Below, in pieces: positions 1 to 6,528 of a stretch of 8,301 nt of DNA. Every line of letters begins with the position of its first letter. Position 1 is the first letter of the stretch. This stretch comes from Bacteroidales bacterium UBA3389 (lineage in GTDB: Bacteria > Bacteroidota > Bacteroidia > Bacteroidales > P3): positions 1 to 8,301 of the forward strand of contig DEPP01000086.1 in the NCBI GenBank assembly GCA_002358835.1, read 5' to 3'. The notes under the pieces are model-generated. The model searched no databases. It was not told the origin of the DNA and was given only the letters and a program-made list of their open reading frames with translations. The position numbers and the translations under genes were made by a program.

Positions 1-740
1 GCCTCATCAATCAAATCTATTGCCTTATCGGGTAAGAATCTATTGGTTATGTATCTTGCCGACATCTGTGCAGCAGCTATTATGGCAGAGTCTTTAATCC
101 GTACATGATGATGAACTTCGTATCTTTCCTTTAAGCCTCTCAATATACTGATTGTATCATTTACGGTAGGCTCATCAACAATCACCATTTGGAATCGTCG
201 CTCCAAGGCTTTATCTTTTTCAAAAAATTTCTGATATTCGGCAAGCGTTGTCGCACCTATTGCTCTCAATTCACCTCTTGCAAGAGCCGGTTTGAGGATA
301 TTTGCAGCGTCCATTGCACCTTCGCCACCACCTGCCCCGACAAGCGTATGTATTTCATCGATAAAAAGAATCACATCACCATCTGAGGCAATCACTTCAT
401 TGACTACGCCTTTGAGTCTTTCTTCAAACTCACCTTTGTACTTTGCTCCGGCAATCAAAGCACCCATATCCAAAGAATAAATCAGCTTGTCTTTAAGATT
501 TTCGGGTACATCTTTCTTAAAGATTCTTTGAGCCAAACCTTCGGCGATTGCAGTCTTACCTACGCCCGGTTCTCCGACGAGTACGGGATTGTTTTTAGTT
601 CTTCGGGAAAGTATTTGCAAGACACGTCTGATCTCTTCATCTCTTCCGATTACCGGATCGAGCTTTCCCTGCTTTGCTTGTTCGATTAAATTGTGTGCAA
701 AGCGGTTCAAATTCTCATTTTTCTTGTTTGTCGTTTCCAT
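1..740 (-). CDS. clpB: ClpB disaggregase, 5' part, lacking the N-terminal domain
   Basis: AAA+ protein disaggregase that threads aggregated proteins through a hexameric ring together with DnaK in the cytoplasm. The window holds the first 246 codons; the gene continues past base 1. The first ATP-binding module is complete in its key parts: Walker A GEPGVGKT at residues 56-63, pore tyrosine Y101 in GAKYKGEFEERL, Walker B ILFIDE ending at E129, sensor T165 and arginine fingers R181/R182. These fall exactly 150 residues before their E. coli ClpB counterparts (206-213, Y251, E279, T315, R331/R332). The wording GAKYKGEFEERLK and KALERRF favours ClpB over ClpC. The ATG at 738-740 is the only plausible start because an in-frame TAG lies at 759-761, seven codons upstream. 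The usual N domain of about 150 residues is therefore absent. Neither the middle domain nor the second ATPase module is in view. Identity is very secure; absence of the N domain rests on this stop codon. Confidence 0.96.
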   Translation of the reverse strand, partial: METTNKKNENLNRFAHNLIEQAKQGKLDPVIGRDEEIRRVLQILSRRTKNNPVLVGEPGVGKTAIAEGLAQRIFKKDVPENLKDKLIYSLDMGALIAGAKYKGEFEERLKGVVNEVIASDGDVILFIDEIHTLVGAGGGEGAMDAANILKPALARGELRAIGATTLAEYQKFFEKDKALERRFQMVIVDEPTVNDTISILRGLKERYEVHHHVRIKDSAIIAAAQMSARYITNRFLPDKAIDLIDE

Positions 741-769
741 AATCTTATTTCTGTTAAACTACTTTATAA

Positions 770-787
770 GGAACAACTTTCGTTCCA
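770..787 (-). promoter_or_regulatory. Small inverted repeat in the clpB leader
   Basis: GGAAC at 770-774 or so pairs with GTTCC near 782-786 around a 7-nt loop, and outer CTTT/AAAG blocks (763-766, 787-790) could extend the stem with a bulge. It lies 30-45 nt before the clpB ATG, where it could be an mRNA hairpin or a protein-binding site. The stem is short and may be chance. Confidence 0.25.
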
Positions 788-800
788 AAGAGTTCTATCT

Positions 801-880
801 GACAAAATGCCTTTAATTCGATTCAAAAAAAGGATAGAAACTGACATTTTTTCTATTTCCATCGACAAAATCCGACAAAA
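801..880 (-). promoter_or_regulatory. Repeated TTTTGTC words upstream of clpB
   Basis: Read on the clpB strand, TTTTGTC occurs three times within 80 nt: 880-874, 870-864 and 807-801. The first two are exactly 10 bp apart, one helical turn, each followed by a G or A and then A/T. A related ATGTCAG lies near 848-842. Repeats upstream of a chaperone gene suggest a regulator site or an alternative sigma factor element, but I cannot match them to a known operator; CIRCE is not present. Confidence 0.3.
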
Positions 881-1041
881 ACATCTCGAAAATCAATACT
901 CAAAAAACAGAACTGAGAAAAGCATTAAACTCTTTTCAAGAAAGGATTTTCTAAAACAAAGAAACAGTTTACTGAAATCAAGTTTCATTTCAGCGAAATA
1001 AAGAAAGAATTTCGAATTTCTAAACAGCAATAAATCAATCG

Positions 1042-1074
1042 CTTAAAAAGACAGATTTTTTACTCTTTTTGAAG
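1042..1074 (-). terminator. Weak terminator-like hairpin after the solute-binding protein gene
   Basis: AAAAAGA (1045-1051) pairs with TCTTTTT (1064-1070) around a 12-nt loop, and CTT/AAG can extend the stem past a one-base bulge. It lies about 30 nt after the stop codon of the upstream gene and may end the smpB cluster transcript. The stem is nearly all A-T and there is no separate T tract, so the call is weak. Confidence 0.3.
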
Positions 1075-1100
1075 GTTTGATTCTATGTTCGAAAGCTCTG

Positions 1101-2744
1101 TTAGTGCTTTTTGACATACTTCAACACCAAATGGTTCATAGGATTCGGCTCTAAACCACTTATGTTTTTTTGAGTAAACCTAAGCACTTGGTCATAATAA
1201 AGCACCACTATTGGAGCTTCTTCCAACAAAATGGCGTTCATCTGTTCGTAGAGTTTGATTCGTTTTTCCAAATCGGTTTCTCCTCTTGCCTTTTCATATA
1301 GTCGGTCATATTCTTTTGAGGAAAAGGCTGTATAATTCGAACCCTTAGGAGAGCGATTAGGGCTGTAAAAAAGCGAAAGATAGTTTTCTGCCTCCGGATA
1401 ATCGGCAATCCAACTGCCACGAAACCATTCCGATTTTCCCTGTGCCATATTCTCACGAAGGGCTGCAGGAGGGTTTACGTCGAGTTTTACTTTTATTCCG
1501 AGCAATCCAAGTTGCTGTTGAATGTATTTACACAAATCAAGATAGGAAGCTGTGGTTGATAAAGTAATTTCAGATAAGCCTTCACCATTAGGGTATCCTG
1601 CTTGAGCCAAAAGTTCTTTGCTTAGTTGCGGATCGTAGTTATAAGTTTTTGCAGTGGAGTCAAAACCTGCCAAACCTTGAGGTAAAATTCCCCATTTGCC
1701 CGCAACGCCTATGTTGTTTCTCAAATACTTTATCATTTTCTCCCTATCGAATCCATGGTTTATTGCTTGGCGTATTCTCTTATCTTGAAGCGGTGAATTC
1801 AAATCCATTCTAAATCCGAGATATTCGGTATTCAGATAAGTCTGAGTAAGAAGCTGTATCTTGTCTTGGTACTTCGGTTGCAGTTTTCCGCTTCTTGTCA
1901 GTACTTCATCTTTATAATTAGGATCTATTCCTGAGATAAAATCGATGTTTCCTTTGACAAATTCCAAGAAAACGGACTGTTTGTCTATTATAAAGGTGAT
2001 TGCAACCGCATCTAAGTAAGGAAGAGAATTACCAAGTGAGTCTTTCTCAAAATAATCTTCATTCTTAAGCATCACAAGTTTAACTCCCTCTTTCCACATC
2101 TTGAATTTGAACGGTCCTGTGCCTATTGGATTTTTTCTATAATCTTGTTTGTAATGTTCAACCACTTCTTTTGCTACAACGCTTGCGTATGGCATGGAGA
2201 GGATTCCAAGAAATGGTGAAAACGGTTCTTTGAGGCGGATTGTCAAAACCGAGTCATTCTCTGCTATGATACTATATCCATTTTCGGTTTTCTCGATACA
2301 GGTAAAGAAATTCCTACCCGGAGACGCTGTCTTCTCGTCTAAAATTCTGTTCAGGCTGTAAACAAAATCCGAAGCGACAACTTTGCGTTTTTTCCCTTTG
2401 AATAGTTTGTGTGGATGAAAGAATACGTCATCTCTCAAATAGAAACGATATTCCAAACCATCGGAACTGATTTCCCAAGACTTTGCTATCGAAGGACAAA
2501 TATTCAATTCCTTATCCGTTTGTACCAATCCGTTGTACAATTGTAAGTCTGCCCAAATCATGGCTTGGTCTTTAGCAAAGGCGGGATCCAAAGATGCAAT
2601 TCCTGCAACTTCATTATAGCGAAATACTTTCTTGTTTGAGTCTGTCTCTTTCTTCGAACAAGAAGTCCCAAGCAATGAAACAAACACACAAAACAAAATA
2701 AAAAACGAGCGAAACAAGCAAGAAACATTTTTACTTCCCTGCAT
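1101..2744 (-). CDS. Solute-binding lipoprotein, SBP family 5 (peptide/oligopeptide type)
   Basis: Extracytoplasmic binding protein of the OppA/DppA type (SBP_bac_5), which usually captures peptides or nickel for an ABC importer. From the ATG at 2742-2744 it has 547 residues: a hydrophobic signal segment (about 13-26) ending in LLGTSC with lipid-attachment Cys29, then family hallmarks SWEISSDGLEYRFYLRDDV (near 89-107), GTGPFKF (208-214) and ADYPEAENYLSLFY (447-460). Its length is usual for the family. Two other starts are in frame: ATG at 2762 and GTG at 2780. I prefer 2744 because it gives the shortest, most regular signal peptide without the acidic residue. The gene follows the YitT gene by 20-38 nt, probably in the same transcript. 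No permease or ATPase subunit is in the window, so the partner transporter and substrate are unknown. Confidence 0.9.
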   Translation of the reverse strand: MQGSKNVSCLFRSFFILFCVFVSLLGTSCSKKETDSNKKVFRYNEVAGIASLDPAFAKDQAMIWADLQLYNGLVQTDKELNICPSIAKSWEISSDGLEYRFYLRDDVFFHPHKLFKGKKRKVVASDFVYSLNRILDEKTASPGRNFFTCIEKTENGYSIIAENDSVLTIRLKEPFSPFLGILSMPYASVVAKEVVEHYKQDYRKNPIGTGPFKFKMWKEGVKLVMLKNEDYFEKDSLGNSLPYLDAVAITFIIDKQSVFLEFVKGNIDFISGIDPNYKDEVLTRSGKLQPKYQDKIQLLTQTYLNTEYLGFRMDLNSPLQDKRIRQAINHGFDREKMIKYLRNNIGVAGKWGILPQGLAGFDSTAKTYNYDPQLSKELLAQAGYPNGEGLSEITLSTTASYLDLCKYIQQQLGLLGIKVKLDVNPPAALRENMAQGKSEWFRGSWIADYPEAENYLSLFYSPNRSPKGSNYTAFSSKEYDRLYEKARGETDLEKRIKLYEQMNAILLEEAPIVVLYYDQVLRFTQKNISGLEPNPMNHLVLKYVKKH

Positions 2745-2771
2745 ATTTCGCCCGAATATCATTTCGTTAAG

Positions 2772-2787
2772 ACTAATCACAATTAGT
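2772..2787 (-). repeat. Inverted repeat across the YitT stop codon
   Basis: ACTAAT and ATTAGT form a perfect 6-bp inverted repeat with a 4-nt TGTG loop, spanning the stop codon of the YitT gene (2783-2785) and the GTG alternative start of the next gene. It is too weak for a terminator; it could affect coupling of translation between the two genes. Confidence 0.35.
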
Positions 2788-3688
2788 GCTTTATCGTATC
2801 AAAATTCTTACCGTATACACCTTGAGTTTTGGCAACGGAAATAAAGGCATTAGGGTCTATTGTTTTGACTAAACGCATTATCTCCACTCTATCTTTTTTC
2901 TGAGCAATGACTAACAATACTTTTTGGTCTTTTTTGCTGTACCAACCCCAACCATTAAGGAGCGTAACTCCGCGTTTGACTTCGTTACCTATTGCATCGG
3001 CTATCTGTTCGTTCAATTGCGACATGATAGTTATTTGATATGTTTGTTTTTGTCCCTCAACCACCAAATCCAAAGTATAAGTGAATGCAACCAAAACAAT
3101 ATAACAATAAACCATACCTTCAACTCCCAAACCGTCTGGCACCAAAAGAGTCGATGCAATTACGAATGCGTCCACTATAAGTATGACCGAACCCGGTGAA
3201 ACGTTTCTATACTTTGTTACAATCAAAGCAATAATATCACTTCCGCCTGAATTACCACCGTTAATAAAGCATATACCGATACCTATTCCCGAAACTACCC
3301 CTCCAAGTATTGCTCTGGTCACCAATTCCATGTTTTCGAACTTGAAACAATCCATATTTTGGACTTCCAATATTTGTTGGAATAAAATCAAACTCAAAGA
3401 AGCCGTAACCATTCCAATGATTGTATTCAACCCGAACTTGCCTCCCAAAATTCTATAGCCGATTATGAGTAATATTCCATTGACTGCAAAGTTTGTTACA
3501 CCGATCGGAATGCCTGTAAGATAGAAAACAATTGTTGCCAATCCGACAACGCCACCACCAATTATGTGTGCAGGAACTAAGAATACCGACCAGCTGAAAC
3601 AATACAGCATTATACCTATCACAATCAAAATATACTGAAGCACAAACTTCCAAATCGGTTTATCACCCACAAGATTTATTTTACCCAT
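2783..3688 (-). CDS. YitT-family membrane protein (DUF161 + DUF2179)
   Basis: Integral inner-membrane protein of the widespread YitT family; its substrate is not established. From the ATG at 3686-3688 it has 301 residues. The N-terminal part (about 13-205) has around six or seven hydrophobic segments and two related glycine-rich signatures, PAHIIGGGVVGL (39-50) and NGGNSGGSDII (143-152), the internal repeat typical of the family. Residues about 214-296 form the soluble C-terminal DUF2179 domain, with GVTLLNGWGWY (240-250) and the DP-AF segment at 278-282. A TTG three codons upstream (3697) is also in frame but the ATG is the better start. The stop lies 20-38 nt before the solute-binding lipoprotein, and the start lies 72 nt after the thioredoxin-fold gene. 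Location next to a binding lipoprotein hints at a transport role, but that is only inference. Confidence 0.92.
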   Translation of the reverse strand: MGKINLVGDKPIWKFVLQYILIVIGIMLYCFSWSVFLVPAHIIGGGVVGLATIVFYLTGIPIGVTNFAVNGILLIIGYRILGGKFGLNTIIGMVTASLSLILFQQILEVQNMDCFKFENMELVTRAILGGVVSGIGIGICFINGGNSGGSDIIALIVTKYRNVSPGSVILIVDAFVIASTLLVPDGLGVEGMVYCYIVLVAFTYTLDLVVEGQKQTYQITIMSQLNEQIADAIGNEVKRGVTLLNGWGWYSKKDQKVLLVIAQKKDRVEIMRLVKTIDPNAFISVAKTQGVYGKNFDTIKH

Positions 3689-3760
3689 ACTTAACAATCA
3701 AATAATTATTACTTCGTTTTAAGATTCTCTTTCTTTATTTCCGCAAATTGTTTCTTGGTT

Positions 3761-5710
3761 TTATTTCATCAACATCAACAACAATCTTTGGTTAAGGTCA
3801 GAATAAGAAATATTCTTTGCAATTACCCTTCCCTCTTTGTTGATTAGAATGTTTTGAGGTATGTATTCTAAGCCATACAACATTACTATGATACTATTCC
3901 AACGCTTAAGATCAGACACATTCGTCCATTGCATTCCGTAAGTCTTTATTGCCTTCAACCAAGATGCTCTATCGTCATCCAAAGACACGCTTATGATATT
4001 AAATCCCTCAGACTTATACTTATTATACAGCAATCTCAATTCCTTATTCGTTTCACAGCTCTTCACATCCCAAGAAGCCCAGAAATGAATCAAAGTACAT
4101 TCGTTTTGAGATGCAAATTCCATCAACTTGATCTGCTTTCCATTCACATCAGAAAGGCTGAAATCCTTAACCTTTTCGCCCAATTTCTCATTGTTATCAA
4201 GTTCTGCTATGTGTTTTTTCAACAAATCGTATTGATACATTTGAGTTGCATCGCCCGATAGTTGAGAAAAGATTTCTCTTAACTCATTATTATTCAAATA
4301 AGGTACAAGATAAGAACTCAAAATGAAAGGAGAGTAAATGCTTTGAGGGTTTTCAATAACATAATTCATTAAACACTGCATAGGGTTCTTTTGTCTGTTG
4401 CAACGATTTGCAATTTGCAAGAACTCATCATTGCTTTCAGAGCCTTCAATTGCAACATTATCTATATCATTTAAGTCTCCCTCTATTCGTATCTTGCTAT
4501 TGTCCATAAAGAACGAAATACTACCACTTCTTGTCGGCAAATTCAAAGTTGCCATACAAACTCTATCGACATATCCCTCAAATGCAAATAATCCGTTCAC
4601 TATTTTGGTTTTCATTCTTTCCTTTACGCCATCTGCTTTCAAAAGATCCAATGTAATGACACCTTCATCCAATCCTGCAATTTCCCCTTCCAACAAGAAT
4701 CCTTGACTGCCTGTAAGTTCTGCAAGCTTATCTCGCAATTGGTAAGGTTTAAAATTGAACGCCACTATTTTGTTATCTCCATCTATAAGCACATTATAAG
4801 GCACTGTTTTCAAAAGATAAGACTTCACAGCCTTGCTTTCCCATTTTTTCAACTCGCTTAACTGTGTCCAAGGCAACTTATCTTCTGACACAGCTTGCTT
4901 CCACGCATTTTTGTCGTCATCTAAAGAAAATCCCACAACGTCAAAACCTGCTGATTTGAACTTATTGTAAACCTTAATCAAATCCGGGTTCTCTTCTCTT
5001 GCCGATAAACTCCACGAAGCCCAGAATGTAAGCAAGGTATATTTGTTCTTCCTTACAATAGAACTAAGTCTTTGCGATTTGCCTTGAATATCCGATGCTG
5101 TGAAATCAGGAGCTGTTCCTCCGACTTTAAGATTCTGCATAAGTTTCAAACGTTCTGTCAAATGGCGATAGTGATAAGTATTCAACGCCTCGCCTTTCAA
5201 GGTGTTCAAACTACGAGACAAATCATCATAATCCCATTTATAAGCAAGATAAGATGCTATTATATCTGCACAAAATATGTCTTCAGGATTATTTATCACC
5301 CAATTATCCAAACGTTCCAAATGAACATCGTAGTCTTCTTTGGCTTTCGGTGTAACTATCTCATACCATTTGTCAGTCAAACTTGAGCCTTTTATCTGTG
5401 TTTTCTTCTTTCCGTTTGGATTCAACTTGATTTCTATCGTCTTTCCCGGCTCTAAGTAAAGCCTGTACGCCTTTTTATCATTCAAAGTCAACAATGCAGG
5501 CACAGGTTCCAAGATTTGACCTCTGAAATAGAACTTTCCATCTTTTTCAATTGCGGCACTATCAAGTTGTTCATTACCATCTTTGAAATAAATCCTCAAT
5601 GTGGCTGTTCCTCTCTTGCTTCCTTTTAAGAAACCATTAACCACAAAACCCTGAGCAGAAACTCCAAGGGTTAATATCATTGCAAGAATAAATAAAAGTA
5701 CTCTTTTCAT
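3761..5710 (-). CDS. Exported protein with two DUF4369-thioredoxin-fold units, both lacking CxxC
   Basis: 649 residues with a type I signal peptide (1-19, cleavage likely after VSA) and no lipobox, so probably periplasmic. It is an internal duplication: DUF4369-like beta region (about 21-105), helical linker, AhpC/TlpA-type thioredoxin fold (about 196-333), then a second DUF4369-like region (about 337-430), linker, and a second thioredoxin fold (about 511-649). Shared landmarks are the FWASW strand (229-233 and 543-547), the SLDDD loop (262-266 and 576-580) and a cis-proline site (P304 in VPYN, P618 in IPQN). Where redox-active relatives have WCxxC, this protein has SLSA (234-237) and DVKS (548-551, with C552 next to it). 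Thiol-disulfide exchange by the standard mechanism is therefore not expected. A binding, scaffold or chaperone-like role is possible but unproven. It begins 38 nt after smpB and has no terminator or promoter of its own that I can see. Confidence 0.88.
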   Translation of the reverse strand: MKRVLLFILAMILTLGVSAQGFVVNGFLKGSKRGTATLRIYFKDGNEQLDSAAIEKDGKFYFRGQILEPVPALLTLNDKKAYRLYLEPGKTIEIKLNPNGKKKTQIKGSSLTDKWYEIVTPKAKEDYDVHLERLDNWVINNPEDIFCADIIASYLAYKWDYDDLSRSLNTLKGEALNTYHYRHLTERLKLMQNLKVGGTAPDFTASDIQGKSQRLSSIVRKNKYTLLTFWASWSLSAREENPDLIKVYNKFKSAGFDVVGFSLDDDKNAWKQAVSEDKLPWTQLSELKKWESKAVKSYLLKTVPYNVLIDGDNKIVAFNFKPYQLRDKLAELTGSQGFLLEGEIAGLDEGVITLDLLKADGVKERMKTKIVNGLFAFEGYVDRVCMATLNLPTRSGSISFFMDNSKIRIEGDLNDIDNVAIEGSESNDEFLQIANRCNRQKNPMQCLMNYVIENPQSIYSPFILSSYLVPYLNNNELREIFSQLSGDATQMYQYDLLKKHIAELDNNEKLGEKVKDFSLSDVNGKQIKLMEFASQNECTLIHFWASWDVKSCETNKELRLLYNKYKSEGFNIISVSLDDDRASWLKAIKTYGMQWTNVSDLKRWNSIIVMLYGLEYIPQNILINKEGRVIAKNISYSDLNQRLLLMLMK

Positions 5711-5748
5711 ATTTTTTTCTATCGATAATTTACTGTATTTTCAATGGT

Positions 5749-6207
5749 TTAGTATTTCATAACCCTATCCAATTCTCTTTTATTTTCTCTCTGTTTGATT
5801 GTTTCGCGTTTATCGTAAGAGTGTTTTCCTTTACAAAGACTTATTTCTAACTTTGCATAACCCCTCTCATCAACAAACAACAACGTAGGTATGATAGTAA
5901 ATCCTTTTTCTTTGCTTTTGGTTTCCAACTTTCTTAATTCATTCTTTTTCAACAAAAGTTTACGATTTCGTTTCACCTCATGATTGTAGTAGGAGCCGAA
6001 TCTGTATTCCGAAATATGCATATTGTGCACCCACAATTCTCCTTTATCAAACATACAATAAGCATCGGACAAATTAACCCTACCCTCTCGTATCGATTTT
6101 ATCTCGGTTCCGTAAAGCACCAAGCCCGCACGAAAGGTTTGAACAAAAAAATATTCAAACGAAGCCCTTTTGTTTTTTATGTCGATTAAGTGTTTTTCTT
6201 CCGTCAT
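5749..6207 (-). CDS. smpB: SsrA-binding protein SmpB
   Basis: Small cytoplasmic protein that binds tmRNA (SsrA) and delivers it to ribosomes stalled on broken messages (trans-translation). It has 152 residues, the usual size. Family signatures are NKRASFEYFF (12-21), GTEIKSIREGRVNLSDAY (33-50), MHISEY (63-68), RKLLL (82-86) and the basic C-terminal tail KGKHSYDKRETIKQR (126-140), which enters the mRNA channel in known complexes. The ATG at 6205-6207 is the start: a TTG four codons upstream (6219) lies inside the promoter -7 box. The gene heads a close-packed cluster with the thioredoxin-fold protein 38 nt downstream. The tmRNA gene itself was not found in the window. Confidence 0.97.
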   Translation of the reverse strand: MTEEKHLIDIKNKRASFEYFFVQTFRAGLVLYGTEIKSIREGRVNLSDAYCMFDKGELWVHNMHISEYRFGSYYNHEVKRNRKLLLKKNELRKLETKSKEKGFTIIPTLLFVDERGYAKLEISLCKGKHSYDKRETIKQRENKRELDRVMKY

Positions 6208-6216
6208 AGTAATTGG

Positions 6217-6248
6217 CAAAAATACAAAAAAAACACGAGAGAACGAAA
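6217..6248 (-). promoter_or_regulatory. Bacteroidota-type promoter of the smpB cluster
   Basis: The minus strand reads TATTTTTG at 6224-6217, a perfect match to the Bacteroidota -7 consensus TAnnTTTG. Twenty nt upstream is TTTC (6248-6245), three of four matches to the -33 TTTG element. The box ends only 9 nt before the smpB ATG, so the 5' leader would be just a few nucleotides long. Confidence 0.7.
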
Positions 6249-6333
6249 CATTTTTTTAATTATTCTGAAAACGCAATCTCTTTGAGTAATTCAAAGTAGC
6301 AAAAACACCGATTTTAGAAAGAGGTTTAACGAA

Positions 6334-6405
6334 TCTTTGTTTCATTTTTTTAATTCTTTGTTTCGAAAAATTCTTTCTTGAAAAGAGAAAATCGTTTCTT
6401 TGTTT
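6334..6405. repeat. Three copies of intergenic word TCTTTGTTT
   Basis: TCTTTGTTTC occurs at 6334, 6355 and 6397; the first two are 21 bp apart. The flank AACACCGATTTTAGAAA (6304-6320) resembles AACGCCGTTTTAGAAA (7793-7808) in the larger upstream spacer, and in both places a CGAATCTTTGTTT or CGATTCTTTGTTT block follows. This suggests a dispersed, decayed repeat family rather than chance, but no function is evident. Confidence 0.45.
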
Positions 6406-6450
6406 CAGCAAGAAGAATAAAGCAAATATAAAGTTCATTGCATAGATAAG

Positions 6451-6484
6451 AAAAACAAAAGGGGAAAGCGAAATCGTTCTCCCC
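6451..6484 (-). terminator. Intrinsic terminator of the coiled-coil lipoprotein gene
   Basis: On the minus strand GGGGAGAACG pairs with CGCUUUCCCC around an AUUU loop, with one G-U pair and one mismatch, and is followed directly by TTTTGTTTTT (6460-6451). It lies 45 nt after the lipoprotein stop codon. This separates the lipoprotein transcript from the smpB cluster. A second, weaker inverted repeat (TGATTTG 6490-6496 with CAAATCA 6515-6521) precedes it and lacks a T tract. Confidence 0.8.
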
Positions 6485-6528
6485 AAACTTGATTTGTATG
6501 AAACCCGAAAAAATCAAATCAGTATATC

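Larger units (their letters stand above)
741..1100. other. Non-coding spacer between the solute-binding protein gene and clpB
   Basis: This 360 bp AT-rich stretch holds no convincing gene. Open frames crossing it have low-complexity, lysine- and serine-rich translations with no recognisable family. It should contain the clpB promoter, but no perfect TAnnTTTG box is present on the minus strand. It carries three GACAAAA words (801-807, 864-870, 874-880), a small hairpin at 770-787, one copy of the intergenic word AAACAAAGA (954-962), and a weak terminator-like inverted repeat at 1045-1070. Confidence 0.7.
6220..6528. other. Non-coding spacer between the coiled-coil lipoprotein gene and smpB
   Basis: This 309 bp stretch contains the lipoprotein gene terminator (6451-6484), the smpB promoter (6217-6248) and, between them, three copies of the word TCTTTGTTT (6334-6342, 6355-6363, 6397-6405). 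A 76-codon open frame on the minus strand (6256-6486) crosses the terminator and has no family resemblance, so I do not count it as a gene. Confidence 0.75.

Noticed and set aside
693..1001. 102-codon open frame on the plus strand overlapping the clpB start
   Set aside because: It overlaps clpB in antisense, its translation is Lys/Ser/Ile rich without family resemblance, and it is explained by AT-rich spacer composition.
741..1100. ClpB N domain hidden upstream by a frameshift
   Set aside because: The other minus-strand frames in this spacer do not show anything like the Clp N repeat pattern, and the spacer is only 360 bp, too short for the N domain plus a promoter and the preceding gene's end.
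6256..6486. 76-codon open frame on the minus strand between the lipoprotein gene and smpB
   Set aside because: It runs through the lipoprotein terminator and the TCTTTGTTT repeats, has a low-complexity Phe/Lys/Arg-rich translation and resembles no family.
6490..6521. Inverted repeat TGATTTG/CAAATCA as the lipoprotein terminator
   Set aside because: The stem is AT-rich with an 18-nt loop and no following T tract on the minus strand; the GC-rich hairpin at 6451-6484 fits far better.
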